This document shows, piece after piece, positions 15,029-22,974 of a DNA stretch of 22,974 nt. The notes beneath the pieces were generated by a model. The model was not told where the DNA came from. It did not search any database and saw only the letters and a list, made by a program, of their open reading frames with translations. The position numbers and the translations under genes were made by a program. Each line of letters opens with the position of its first letter. Position 1 is the first letter of the stretch. The DNA is from JADGAU01 sp045047105 (GTDB lineage Bacteria > Pseudomonadota > Gammaproteobacteria > GRL18): NCBI GenBank assembly GCA_045047105.1, contig JASFYQ010000001.1, forward strand, positions 1-22,974. Reading direction: 5' to 3'.

Positions 15029-16075
15029 ATGGATCTGATTTTATCCATTTATGAAATACCTATTATTAATGCCTTGCTTAAAATTATAGCTATTTTGGTA
15101 CCATTATTATTAACGGTGGCTTATTTTACCTACCTCGAACGTAAAGTTATTGGTTATATGCAGGTGCGAATCGGACCTAATCGAGTAGGGCCCAGAGGTT
15201 GGTTGCAGCCTATTGCAGATGCAATGAAACTAATGTTTAAGGAAATTATTTTTCCAGATGGGGCAAGCAAAACACTTTTTCTTATCGCTCCGATTATTTC
15301 TATTGCTACTGCACTGGCGGCCTGGGCGGTAGTACCATTTGGGAGCGAGCTGGTTCTGGCTGATATCAATGTGAGCTTGATTTATATTTTGGCTATGACC
15401 TCTATTGGTGTATATGGAGTGATTATTGCCGGTTGGGCATCTAATTCAAAATACGCCATTATGAGTACTCTGCGTGTTGCTGCGCAAATTGTATCCTATG
15501 AAATAGCCATGGGATTTGCTCTGGTTGGCGTTATTATGGCAGCAAGAAGTTTAAATATTGGTGATATTGTTGACGGTCAAAGTGGAAGTTTATGGGGCTG
15601 GTATATTTGGCCATTAATGCCCTTATTTGTTATCTATTTTGTATCAGGTGTTGCAGAAACAAACCGTTCTCCATTTGATGTGGCGGAAGGGGAGTCTGAA
15701 ATTGTTGCAGGTTTTCACGTAGAATATTCGGGCATTTTATTTGCTTTATTCTTTTTAGCTGAATATGCAAATATGATTTTAATTTCAGTCTTAGCTGCAC
15801 TCTTATTTTTAGGTGGCTGGTTATCTCCTTTTCAAGGGGTAGAATTTTTATCACTGGGTAGCAGCTTCTTAGCAACTTCAAGTATTGTATGGCTTATAGT
15901 AAAAACGGCTATTTTCATGTTTTTATATTTATGGTTTAGAGCAACCTTTCCAAGATATAGATACGATCAAATTATGCGCTTAGGCTGGAAAGTATTTATC
16001 CCAATTACTATTGTTTGGATATATGTAGTTGGTATTATGTATTATCTGGAAATTGCGCCCTGGTTTGTAAGGTAA
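15029..16075 (+). CDS. nuoH: NADH-quinone oxidoreductase subunit H (ND1)
   Basis: The 348-aa membrane subunit sits under the quinone cavity and links electron transfer to proton pumping. It has about eight transmembrane helices. Family signatures are present: YLERKVIGYMQVRIGPNRVG (Glu37), GWLQPIADAMKL, and the cytoplasmic loop AETNRSPFDVAEGESEIV starting at residue 209, whose acidic residues line the quinone channel. The ATG at 15029 is preceded by a purine-rich stretch (AAGAG, AAGAAG). It is the first membrane-arm gene after the three NADH-module genes, as in canonical operons. Confidence 0.98.
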   Translation: MDLILSIYEIPIINALLKIIAILVPLLLTVAYFTYLERKVIGYMQVRIGPNRVGPRGWLQPIADAMKLMFKEIIFPDGASKTLFLIAPIISIATALAAWAVVPFGSELVLADINVSLIYILAMTSIGVYGVIIAGWASNSKYAIMSTLRVAAQIVSYEIAMGFALVGVIMAARSLNIGDIVDGQSGSLWGWYIWPLMPLFVIYFVSGVAETNRSPFDVAEGESEIVAGFHVEYSGILFALFFLAEYANMILISVLAALLFLGGWLSPFQGVEFLSLGSSFLATSSIVWLIVKTAIFMFLYLWFRATFPRYRYDQIMRLGWKVFIPITIVWIYVVGIMYYLEIAPWFVR

Positions 16076-16132
16076 GTAATTGGTTTATAAATTAACGCGT
16101 AGTACACAGAGTTAAAACAAGAGTTTGTAAAA

Positions 16133-16621
16133 ATGAAAGCATTAACCCAATTTATTAAAAGTTTATTTTTAATTGAATTATTTAAGGGACTCGGATTAAC
16201 GGGACGTTATTTTTTTCAAACAAAAATAACTGTTCAGTATCCTGAAGAGAAAACACCTCAGTCATTTCGCTTTAGAGGCTTACACGCCTTAAGACGTTAT
16301 GAGAATGGAGAGGAGCGCTGCATCGCCTGTAAACTTTGCGAAGCCGTTTGCCCAGCGATGGCAATTACCATTGATTCAGAACAACGCGCCGATGGTTCGC
16401 GTCGTACCAAACGTTATGACATTGATTTAACTAAATGTATCTTCTGTGGTTTTTGCGAAGAATCCTGTCCTGTAGACTCCATAGTTGAAACACGGATTTT
16501 TGAATATCATGGTGAAGAAAAAGGCGATCTCTACATGACTAAAGAAAAACTATTAGCTGTGGGTGACAAGTACGAAACTCAGATTGCAGCTGACAGAGGT
16601 TTTGACGCTAAGTACAGATAA
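16133..16621 (+). CDS. nuoI: NADH-quinone oxidoreductase subunit I (two [4Fe-4S], N6a/N6b)
   Basis: The 162-aa peripheral-arm subunit has an amphipathic N-terminal helix that sits against the membrane. Two ferredoxin-type motifs are complete: Cys63-x2-Cys66-x2-Cys69-x3-Cys73 (CIACKLCEAVCP) and Cys102-x2-Cys105-x2-Cys108-x3-Cys112 (CIFCGFCEESCP). These bind clusters N6a and N6b, which pass electrons to N2 in NuoB. It lies 57 nt after nuoH. Length is ordinary. Confidence 0.98.
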   Translation: MKALTQFIKSLFLIELFKGLGLTGRYFFQTKITVQYPEEKTPQSFRFRGLHALRRYENGEERCIACKLCEAVCPAMAITIDSEQRADGSRRTKRYDIDLTKCIFCGFCEESCPVDSIVETRIFEYHGEEKGDLYMTKEKLLAVGDKYETQIAADRGFDAKYR

Positions 16622-16667
16622 TAAGAAATTTAAGATTAAAAAACTTTAAAGTTAGGAAACATAAGTA

Positions 16668-17267
16668 GTGGAAATTTACATATTTTATTTTTTTTCAACC
16701 CTTTTAGTGCTTTCAGCATTAATGGTTATTACCGTTAAAAACCCTGTAATGGCGGCTTTTTATCTGGTTTTATGTTTTTTTTCAACCTCTCCAATCTGGT
16801 TATTAATGGAAGCTGAGTTTTTAGCTATCATACTTGTACTTGTGTATGTAGGTGCTGTAATGGTGTTGTTCTTATTTGTAGTTATGATGTTAGATGTCAA
16901 TATAACTACCTTAAGAAGTGGATTTGTTAAAAATTTACCACTGGCAATACTCACCTCGGTAGCCATGCTTAGTACTTTAATTATGGTGTTTAACTCTTCA
17001 GCTTTTAGTTTAGATAAATATGCCCAGCCCATACGTAAAGGACTTGATTACAATAATACTGCTGAACTAGGTAAAGTGCTCTACACCGAATACTTACTAC
17101 AATTTGAAGTTGCAGCAGTCATTTTGTTAGTTGCTATTATTGCAGCAATTACTTTAACCTTACGTCGTAGACCGAATACTAAACATCAAAATATTGATGA
17201 GCAAGTAAGTGTTAAGCGAGAAGATCGAGTAACAATCGTTAAATTAGATAGCCAAGAAAGAAAATAA
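16668..17267 (+). CDS. nuoJ: NADH-quinone oxidoreductase subunit J (ND6)
   Basis: The 199-aa membrane-arm subunit has five predicted helices. It begins with GTG at 16668, preceded by TTAGGAAA; the translation starts at the normal family N-terminus (EIYIFYFFSTLLVLSALM). The conserved helix 3 segment LVYVGAVMVLFLFVVMML is present; its pi-bulge Gly-Ala-Val is typical of ND6. The C-terminal 35 residues are hydrophilic and variable. A 24-nt gap with AGGAAAGGAA leads to nuoK. Confidence 0.97.
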   Translation: MEIYIFYFFSTLLVLSALMVITVKNPVMAAFYLVLCFFSTSPIWLLMEAEFLAIILVLVYVGAVMVLFLFVVMMLDVNITTLRSGFVKNLPLAILTSVAMLSTLIMVFNSSAFSLDKYAQPIRKGLDYNNTAELGKVLYTEYLLQFEVAAVILLVAIIAAITLTLRRRPNTKHQNIDEQVSVKREDRVTIVKLDSQERK

Positions 17268-17291
17268 AAATACATAGGAAAGGAAATAAGA

Positions 17292-17597
17292 ATGATTAGT
17301 TTAACTCACTTTTTGGTTCTTGGTGCGATTTTGTTTAGTATCAGTATGGCAGGAATAATAATTAATAGAAAAAACATTATCATAATTTTGATGTGTGTTG
17401 AGCTGATGTTATTAGCCGTTAACATGAACTTTATAGCGTTTTCGTATTTTTTAGACAATACCGCAGGTCAGGTATTTGTTTTCTTTATTTTAACTGTTGC
17501 AGCAGCAGAAGCTGCAATTGGTCTAGCCATATTAGTTGTATTGTTTAGAAATAAACGCACTATTAATGTGGAAGATTTAGATACATTAAAAGGATAA
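17292..17597 (+). CDS. nuoK: NADH-quinone oxidoreductase subunit K (ND4L)
   Basis: The 101-aa subunit has three transmembrane helices. The two membrane-buried glutamates of the family are present: Glu37 in MCVELMLLAVNMNF and Glu73 in TVAAAEAAIGLAI. Both belong to the proton-translocation path. A strong Shine-Dalgarno (GGAAAGGAA) precedes ATG 17292. The gene ends 6 nt before the GTG of nuoL and carries that gene's ribosome-binding site (AAAAGGA) at its 3' end. Confidence 0.98.
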   Translation: MISLTHFLVLGAILFSISMAGIIINRKNIIIILMCVELMLLAVNMNFIAFSYFLDNTAGQVFVFFILTVAAAEAAIGLAILVVLFRNKRTINVEDLDTLKG

Positions 17598-17603
17598 ATA
17601 TAA

Positions 17604-19580
17604 GTGTTTGAAGCATATACTAACTTACAGATTTATCTCGCAATTGCACTTGCTCCTCTAATAGGGGCAATTATTGCTGGTTTTTTTGGACCCTATATTA
17701 ATCGAAGTGTAGCCCATACTGTCACCACTCTAAGTGTTGCCATCTCCTTTGTATTATCTTTATTTGTTTTTAATTATCATGTGTTTGGCAATGCTGAGGT
17801 ATATAATGAAAACTTATATACCTGGCTAAAAACTGACAATATAACTTTTTCTATTGGTTTTATGATAGATAACCTAACCGCCATGATGTTAGTTGTGGTA
17901 AGTTTTGTTTCCTTGATGGTACATATCTATACGATTGGTTATATGGTAGATGATGATGGCTATAAACGCTTTTTTAGTTATATCTCCTTATTTACCTTTG
18001 CCATGTTTATGTTGGTGATGTCTAATAACTTTTTACAACTCTTTTTTGGTTGGGAAGCAGTAGGTTTAGTTTCTTACCTCTTGATTGGTTTTTATTATAA
18101 AAAAGAGTCTGCTATATTTGCTAATATGAAGGCATTTTTAGTCAACAGAGTGGGCGATTTTGGTTTTATTTTAGGAATCGCAGCAGTATTAATGTATTTT
18201 AATAGTCTGGATTATGCAGACGTATTTGCCGCTGCACCCAATATGAAAGATATTACCGTACAAATTATTCCCGGTGAAGACTGGTCATTAATGACACTTA
18301 TCTGTATCTTATTATTTATTGGTGCAATGGGTAAATCTGCACAAGCCCCACTACATGTCTGGTTACCCGACTCAATGGAAGGCCCTACACCTATTTCTGC
18401 TTTAATCCATGCTGCGACCATGGTAACAGCAGGTATTTTTATGGTAAGCAGAATGTCTCCCTTATTTGAATTATCAGACACAGCACTATCAGTAATTATG
18501 TTAATAGGTGCTTTTACTGCATTTTTTATGGGATTATTAGGTATTATCCAAAACGATATTAAACGGGTAGTTGCTTATTCAACCTTATCACAACTAGGAT
18601 ATATGACTGTTGCCTTAGGTGCATCTGCTTATTCAGTGGCTTTATTTCACTTAATGACACATGCATTTTTTAAAGCCTTATTATTCCTTGCAGCAGGTTC
18701 CGTTATTATTGGTATGCACCATATACAGGATATCCGTAAAATGGGTAACATAAGAAAGTATATGCCAATTACCTACTATACTTCTTTGATTGGAACACTT
18801 GCTTTAATTGGTTTCCCTGGTTTGTCAGGATTTTTCTCCAAAGACAGTATTATTGAAGCCGTACATTTCTCCACACTTCCAGGAGCTGATATTGCATATT
18901 ATGCTGTTCTGTCAGGTGTTTTTATTACTGCCTTATATAGTCTAAGAATGTTCTTTATGGTTTTCCATGGTGAAGAACGTATGGATGATCACACTAAACA
19001 CCACTTAAAAGAATCTCCATGGGTAGTAACTATTCCGTTAATCTTATTGGCAATACCCTCTGTACTTATAGGTGGCCTGAGTATTAGCGGCATGTTACAT
19101 GGCGACTTTTTTAATGGCTCTTTATTTGTAAATACTGAGATACATCCAGCAACAAGTACCTTAACTGAGCACTTCCATGGCGTATTGTCTATGATCTTGC
19201 ACGGTGTTACGGCCGCTCCATTCTGGCTTATGCTTGCAGGGGTTGGAACAGCATGGTATCTATATATAAAAGCACCACATTTACCAGCGCAGATTAAATC
19301 TGCTTTAAACCCAATTTATAAAGTACTGGATAATAATTATGGTTTTGACCAATTTAACCAGATAGTTTTTGCGGGTGGGGCTAGAAAATTAGGTTCATTT
19401 CTGTCATCGATTGGCGATGCCATGATTATTGATGGTTTTGTTGTTAATGGCTCGGCTAAAACAGTGGCATGGTTTTCAAGTGTTATTCGTCATGTTCAAA
19501 CGGGTTACTTGTATCACTATGCATTCTCAATGATTTTTGGATTATTGATTTTATTAGCTTATGTTACTTACGGAATATAA
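17604..19580 (+). CDS. nuoL: NADH-quinone oxidoreductase subunit L (ND5, distal antiporter-like)
   Basis: The 658-aa distal membrane-arm subunit resembles Mrp antiporter subunits and carries the long lateral C-terminal helix. It starts with GTG at 17604; AAAAGGA overlaps the end of nuoK. Key residues are visible: Glu151 in FGWEAVGLVSYLLIGFYY and Lys244 in MGKSAQAPLHVWLPDSMEGP, which are the Glu/Lys pair of the first half-channel. IKRVVAYSTLSQLGYM and FHLMTHAFFKALLFLAAGS form the second repeat. The C-terminal hydrophobic region is complete. A 61-nt gap precedes nuoM. Confidence 0.98.
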   Translation: MFEAYTNLQIYLAIALAPLIGAIIAGFFGPYINRSVAHTVTTLSVAISFVLSLFVFNYHVFGNAEVYNENLYTWLKTDNITFSIGFMIDNLTAMMLVVVSFVSLMVHIYTIGYMVDDDGYKRFFSYISLFTFAMFMLVMSNNFLQLFFGWEAVGLVSYLLIGFYYKKESAIFANMKAFLVNRVGDFGFILGIAAVLMYFNSLDYADVFAAAPNMKDITVQIIPGEDWSLMTLICILLFIGAMGKSAQAPLHVWLPDSMEGPTPISALIHAATMVTAGIFMVSRMSPLFELSDTALSVIMLIGAFTAFFMGLLGIIQNDIKRVVAYSTLSQLGYMTVALGASAYSVALFHLMTHAFFKALLFLAAGSVIIGMHHIQDIRKMGNIRKYMPITYYTSLIGTLALIGFPGLSGFFSKDSIIEAVHFSTLPGADIAYYAVLSGVFITALYSLRMFFMVFHGEERMDDHTKHHLKESPWVVTIPLILLAIPSVLIGGLSISGMLHGDFFNGSLFVNTEIHPATSTLTEHFHGVLSMILHGVTAAPFWLMLAGVGTAWYLYIKAPHLPAQIKSALNPIYKVLDNNYGFDQFNQIVFAGGARKLGSFLSSIGDAMIIDGFVVNGSAKTVAWFSSVIRHVQTGYLYHYAFSMIFGLLILLAYVTYGI

Positions 19581-19641
19581 CTACTCATTGTTTTTATATT
19601 CACGTTGTTATTATAGTTTTAATTATTAAAGGTTTAAATTC

Positions 19642-21174
19642 ATGTTTTCAGATTTACCATTATTGAGCCTAGTTATTTGGATGCCTATCATAGGTGGTTT
19701 ACTGGTTTTAATCACTGGCAGTAAAAATAGTGTAGAGGCTAAAGTATTAAGTCTGATCATTACTATTGCTACTTTTTTACTATCAATACTATTGTATACG
19801 GGGTTTGATAGCAGCACCTCAAACATGCAATTTACTGAGTTAATGCCATGGATTCCTTCATATAATATTAATTATTCCATAGGCATTGATGGTTTATCCA
19901 TGCCGCTGATTATACTTACTACTTTTATAACTATTTTAGTGGTAATTGCAGGTTGGAAAGTCATTCAAGTTAAACCAGCACAATACATGGCTGCTTTTCT
20001 TATTTTAGAAGGCCTGATGATAGGTGTTTTTGCCGCATTAGATGCAATGTTATTTTATGTGTTCTGGGAAGCAATGTTAATTCCTATGTTTATTATAATA
20101 GGTGTCTGGGGTGGTCCAAATAGAGTATATGCAACTATTAAATTTTTCCTCTATACCTTCTTAGGTTCGGTATTAATGCTTATTTCTTTTTTATATATGT
20201 ATTGGCACTCAAGTCAGTTAACTGGCACAGGAACCTTTAATATATTAGAACTACATAACTTACCACTTGCTTTAACGCCTCAAATTTTAATATTTATCTC
20301 CTTTTTGTTAGCCTTTGCGGTTAAAGTACCCATGTGGCCTGTACACACCTGGCTTCCCGATGCGCACGTTGAAGCTCCAACGGGGGGCTCGGTGATACTT
20401 GCTGCTATCATGCTAAAACTGGGAGGTTATGGTTTTATCCGTTTTAGTTTACCTATTACTCCTGATGCGAGTCAAACATTAGACTGGTTAGTAATCAGCC
20501 TATCCCTTATCGCTATTGTTTATATCGGTTTTGTTGCCTTAGTACAATCGGATATGAAAAAACTGGTTGCCTATTCTTCGATTTCGCATATGGGCTTTGC
20601 TACTTTAGGTATGTTTCTTATCTGGAAAATTCAAGAAACAACAGGTGCTACTGCTGGTGCTGCAATGGGACTTGAGGGAGCAATGGTACAAATGATCTCT
20701 CATGGCTTTATTTCAGGTGCTATGTTTTTAAGTATTGGAGTGTTATACGACCGAATGCATAGCCGAAAAATACAGGACTATGGAGGGGTAATTAATACTA
20801 TGCCTTTATTTACTACCTTTGCTGTTTTCTTTGCTATGGCAAATGCAGGTTTACCTGGAACATCGGGATTTGTAGGCGAATTCATGGTTATCATGGCTTC
20901 AATAAAAGCTAACTTCTGGTATGCCTTTTTAGCTGCAACTACATTGATTGTTGGTGCTGCTTATACATTATGGATGGTTAAACGGGTATTTTATGGCGAA
21001 ATTGCCAATGATAATGTTGCCGCTTTAAGTGATTTAGATGGTCGTGAATTTTTTATAATGGCAGTGCTTGCAATTGCAGTATTAGTTATCGGTGTGTGGC
21101 CAGACCCTTTACTTGAAGTAATGCATGCATCCGTTGAACATTTAATATCACAAATAACTGCAAGCAAATTATAA
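19642..21174 (+). CDS. nuoM: NADH-quinone oxidoreductase subunit M (ND4, antiporter-like)
   Basis: The 510-aa membrane-arm proton-pumping subunit has about 14 helices. Glu143 in VFWEAMLIPMFIIIGVWGG and Lys228 in AVKVPMWPVHTWLPDAHVEA form the conserved channel pair. MKKLVAYSSISHMGFATLG and SHGFISGAMFLSIGVLYDR are further ND4 signatures. The start at 19642 has AAAGG about 10 nt upstream. A 91-nt gap to nuoN follows; it contains a 6-bp hairpin (CTACCA/TGGTAG, about 21218-21232) but no U-tract, so readthrough is expected. Confidence 0.98.
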   Translation: MFSDLPLLSLVIWMPIIGGLLVLITGSKNSVEAKVLSLIITIATFLLSILLYTGFDSSTSNMQFTELMPWIPSYNINYSIGIDGLSMPLIILTTFITILVVIAGWKVIQVKPAQYMAAFLILEGLMIGVFAALDAMLFYVFWEAMLIPMFIIIGVWGGPNRVYATIKFFLYTFLGSVLMLISFLYMYWHSSQLTGTGTFNILELHNLPLALTPQILIFISFLLAFAVKVPMWPVHTWLPDAHVEAPTGGSVILAAIMLKLGGYGFIRFSLPITPDASQTLDWLVISLSLIAIVYIGFVALVQSDMKKLVAYSSISHMGFATLGMFLIWKIQETTGATAGAAMGLEGAMVQMISHGFISGAMFLSIGVLYDRMHSRKIQDYGGVINTMPLFTTFAVFFAMANAGLPGTSGFVGEFMVIMASIKANFWYAFLAATTLIVGAAYTLWMVKRVFYGEIANDNVAALSDLDGREFFIMAVLAIAVLVIGVWPDPLLEVMHASVEHLISQITASKL

Positions 21175-21265
21175 TAGTTTAGCTGTAATACTTTTACGCT
21201 AAGAAAGTACTACCATATTTTGTTGGTAGATAACTACATGATTAAAGAACAAGAGTTAAAAAATA

Positions 21266-22705
21266 ATGAATGATATATCCGCTGATATTTTATTAGCCTT
21301 ACCTGAAATTTTTTTATTATCAATGATTTCATTAATAATAATTGTTGACCTGTTTTTAAAAGATGAAAGCAGGGGGGGAACTTATATTCTTTCTCTAATT
21401 ACCCTGCTAGGTACAGCATTTCTTGTTTATAGTGGTTTTACTACAGAAACCGTTAAAGGTTTTTCAAATACTTTTGTTGTAGATCCTTTTGCCAGTATTC
21501 TTAAATTTGTAATCTTAATTATCGTTGGATTTGTTTTTGTTTATGCCAAAGATTATCTGGTTGACAGAAACATGTATAAAGGAGAGTTTTTTACTCTAAG
21601 TTTATTTGGAACTCTGGGCATGATGTTAATGGTTTCATCCGCTAACTTTTTAACAGTTTATCTGGGTTTAGAGTTATTATCCTTGTCAATGTATGCTTTA
21701 GTTGCAATGCAAAGAGATTCGTCAATAGCATCAGAAGCTGCGATGAAATACTTTGTTTTAGGTGCAATTGCATCGGGCATGTTGCTATATGGCATGTCGA
21801 TTATATTTGGTGTGGCAAATTCACTCGATCTAACAGAAATCAATCAGGCAATAGCAGCCTCAGATAATCGTCTGGCCTTAAGTTTTGGATTAGTTTTTAT
21901 CATTTTGGGTGTAGCATTTAAATTAGGTGCCGTTCCGTTTCATATGTGGATGCCCGATGTTTATCATGGCTCACCAACTGCAATAACCGTATATCTTGCC
22001 ACTGCTCCTAAAATAGCGGCATTTGTAATGATGTATCGCCTATTAGTTGAAGGCATGTCTGCAATGTTACTAGACTGGCAAGCAATATTGCTGATGTTAT
22101 CGGTTGCTTCAATGTTTGTAGGCAATATTATTGCTATTGCTCAAAGTAATATCAAACGTATGTTTGCTTATTCAACAATTTCTCATGTAGGTTTTATTCT
22201 AATGGGTTTATTAACTGGAACTCAGGCTGGTTATGCTTCTGCTATGTTTTATGTTATAGCCTACACGATAATGAGTTTGGCTGGTTTTGGCATGATTTTA
22301 TTAATGAGTAGGGCTGGATACGAAGCTGAAAATATTGAAGATTTTAAAGGTTTAAATCATAAAAGTCCCTGGTTTGCTTTTGTAATGATGGTAGTTTTAT
22401 TTTCTATGGCTGGTGTTCCTCCTATGCTGGGATTCTGGGCCAAGGTTTCAGTTTTACAAGAAGCAATTAATGCCGGGTTTGTATGGTTAGCTATTGCAGG
22501 TGTAATGGCTTCAATTATCGGCGCATATTATTACATTAAAGTAGTCAAAGTTATCTATTTTGATAAACCCGTGGATGAAATTCCTATTCAGGCAAGCATG
22601 GATATGCGGATTTTATTAAGCAGTAATGGTTTATTTATTTTAGCTTTAGGTCTCTACCCAACCGCTTTATTATCACTGTGTTTAAGTGCATTTAAAATAG
22701 TTTAA
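21266..22705 (+). CDS. nuoN: NADH-quinone oxidoreductase subunit N (ND2, antiporter-like)
   Basis: The 479-aa last subunit of the operon is a proton-pumping membrane protein. Glu136 in YLGLELLSLSMYALVAM and Lys219 in FKLGAVPFHMWMPDVYHGSP are the conserved channel residues. NIKRMFAYSTISHVGFILMG and GVPPMLGFWAKVSVLQEA are typical of NuoN. The Shine-Dalgarno is weak (AAGAG about 15 nt upstream). No terminator is visible between its stop and the tRNA promoter, so the nuo message may run into the tRNA and end at the hairpin beyond it. Confidence 0.98.
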   Translation: MNDISADILLALPEIFLLSMISLIIIVDLFLKDESRGGTYILSLITLLGTAFLVYSGFTTETVKGFSNTFVVDPFASILKFVILIIVGFVFVYAKDYLVDRNMYKGEFFTLSLFGTLGMMLMVSSANFLTVYLGLELLSLSMYALVAMQRDSSIASEAAMKYFVLGAIASGMLLYGMSIIFGVANSLDLTEINQAIAASDNRLALSFGLVFIILGVAFKLGAVPFHMWMPDVYHGSPTAITVYLATAPKIAAFVMMYRLLVEGMSAMLLDWQAILLMLSVASMFVGNIIAIAQSNIKRMFAYSTISHVGFILMGLLTGTQAGYASAMFYVIAYTIMSLAGFGMILLMSRAGYEAENIEDFKGLNHKSPWFAFVMMVVLFSMAGVPPMLGFWAKVSVLQEAINAGFVWLAIAGVMASIIGAYYYIKVVKVIYFDKPVDEIPIQASMDMRILLSSNGLFILALGLYPTALLSLCLSAFKIV

Positions 22706-22723
22706 ATTAATTCAAAATATATC

Positions 22724-22751
22724 TTGCAAAATTTTAAACACCCAGTATAAT
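22724..22751 (+). promoter_or_regulatory. Promoter of tRNA-fMet
   Basis: TTGCAA (22724-22729) and a perfect TATAAT (22746-22751) are spaced by 16 nt. They lie 13 nt upstream of the tRNA, so transcription should begin about 6 nt before its mature 5' end. This is a compact stable-RNA promoter independent of nuo. Confidence 0.75.
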
Positions 22752-22764
22752 ACTCAACTTCTGA

Positions 22765-22841
<77 letters not shown>

Positions 22842-22846
22842 AATAT

Positions 22847-22898
22847 AAAAACCTGATTTTAAAGACTTTTTTTAGTCCTTGAAATCAGGTTTTTTTTT
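22847..22898 (+). terminator. Rho-independent terminator after tRNA-fMet
   Basis: A long hairpin has an outer stem AAAACCTGATTT/AAATCAGGTTTT and an inner stem AAAGACT/AGTCCTT with one mismatch around a T loop. It is followed by eight T (22891-22898). It starts 6 nt after the tRNA CCA and should end both the tRNA transcript and any nuo readthrough. Confidence 0.88.
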
Positions 22899-22910
22899 GC
22901 CTAAAATTCC

Positions 22911-22930
22911 TCGTGCCCATTTCGTGCCCA
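22911..22930. repeat. Short tandem direct repeat near window edge
   Basis: TCGTGCCCA occurs twice (22911-22919 and 22922-22930) with an 11-nt period. It is GC-richer than its surroundings and lies just beyond the tRNA terminator. It may be a recombinase or arm-type site, or part of a coding sequence entering from the right on the minus strand; neither can be settled from 60 bases. Confidence 0.5.
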
Positions 22931-22974
22931 AACAATTTTTTTTAAATACTTTAAAACTGGTATTTAGACCTAAA

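Noticed and set aside
15630..15881. Minus-strand open frame inside nuoH (and similar antisense frames in nuoB, nuoG, nuoJ, nuoL)
   Set aside because: Antisense to well-conserved nuo coding sequence, with no family-like composition; a shadow of the real gene.
21218..21232. Hairpin CTACCA/TGGTAG between nuoM and nuoN as a terminator
   Set aside because: Only six base pairs and no T-tract; nuoN follows in the same operon.

Overview
The window is an AT-rich stretch of a bacterial chromosome, most likely gammaproteobacterial. The reasons are a YciK-type short-chain dehydrogenase, a NorM/MdtK-type MATE transporter, a 14-gene nuo operon with separate nuoC and nuoD, and an initiator tRNA directly after nuoN. 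The genus cannot be resolved by eye. There are two functional blocks plus a small middle group.

Left block (1-3695, all + strand). This is a cell-envelope locus of six closely spaced genes. It holds the 3' end of an Asn/Ser/Gly-rich repetitive protein; a 104-aa secreted protein; a lipoprotein that joins a CsgG/HfaB-like pore region, a peptidoglycan-binding domain and a DUF4384 domain; a small BamE/SmpA-like lipoprotein with a CxxC motif; an OmpA-like peptidoglycan-binding protein; and a secreted protein of unknown family. A strong hairpin follows the repetitive gene. I read the block as a curli/holdfast-like (nucleation-precipitation type) surface-fibre export system of unusual composition. 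This is the best candidate here for an undescribed system.

Middle block (about 3740-7640). A MATE efflux pump (+) lacks a conventional start codon for its conserved N-terminus. It converges on, and overlaps by 7 nt, a minus-strand pair: a c-di-GMP phosphodiesterase with a degenerate GGDEF and an intact EAL domain, followed 2 nt later by a YciK-like SDR whose catalytic serine position is aspartate.

Right block (7876-22705, + strand). This is the complete respiratory complex I operon nuoABCDEFGHIJKLMN in canonical order. The Fe-S ligands were checked in NuoB, E, F, G and I, and the key charged residues in NuoA, K, L, M and N. The encoded proton-pumping NADH:quinone oxidoreductase is predicted to be functional. 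It is followed by tRNA-fMet with its own promoter, a rho-independent terminator, and a short direct repeat at the window edge that may mark the start of an inserted element.
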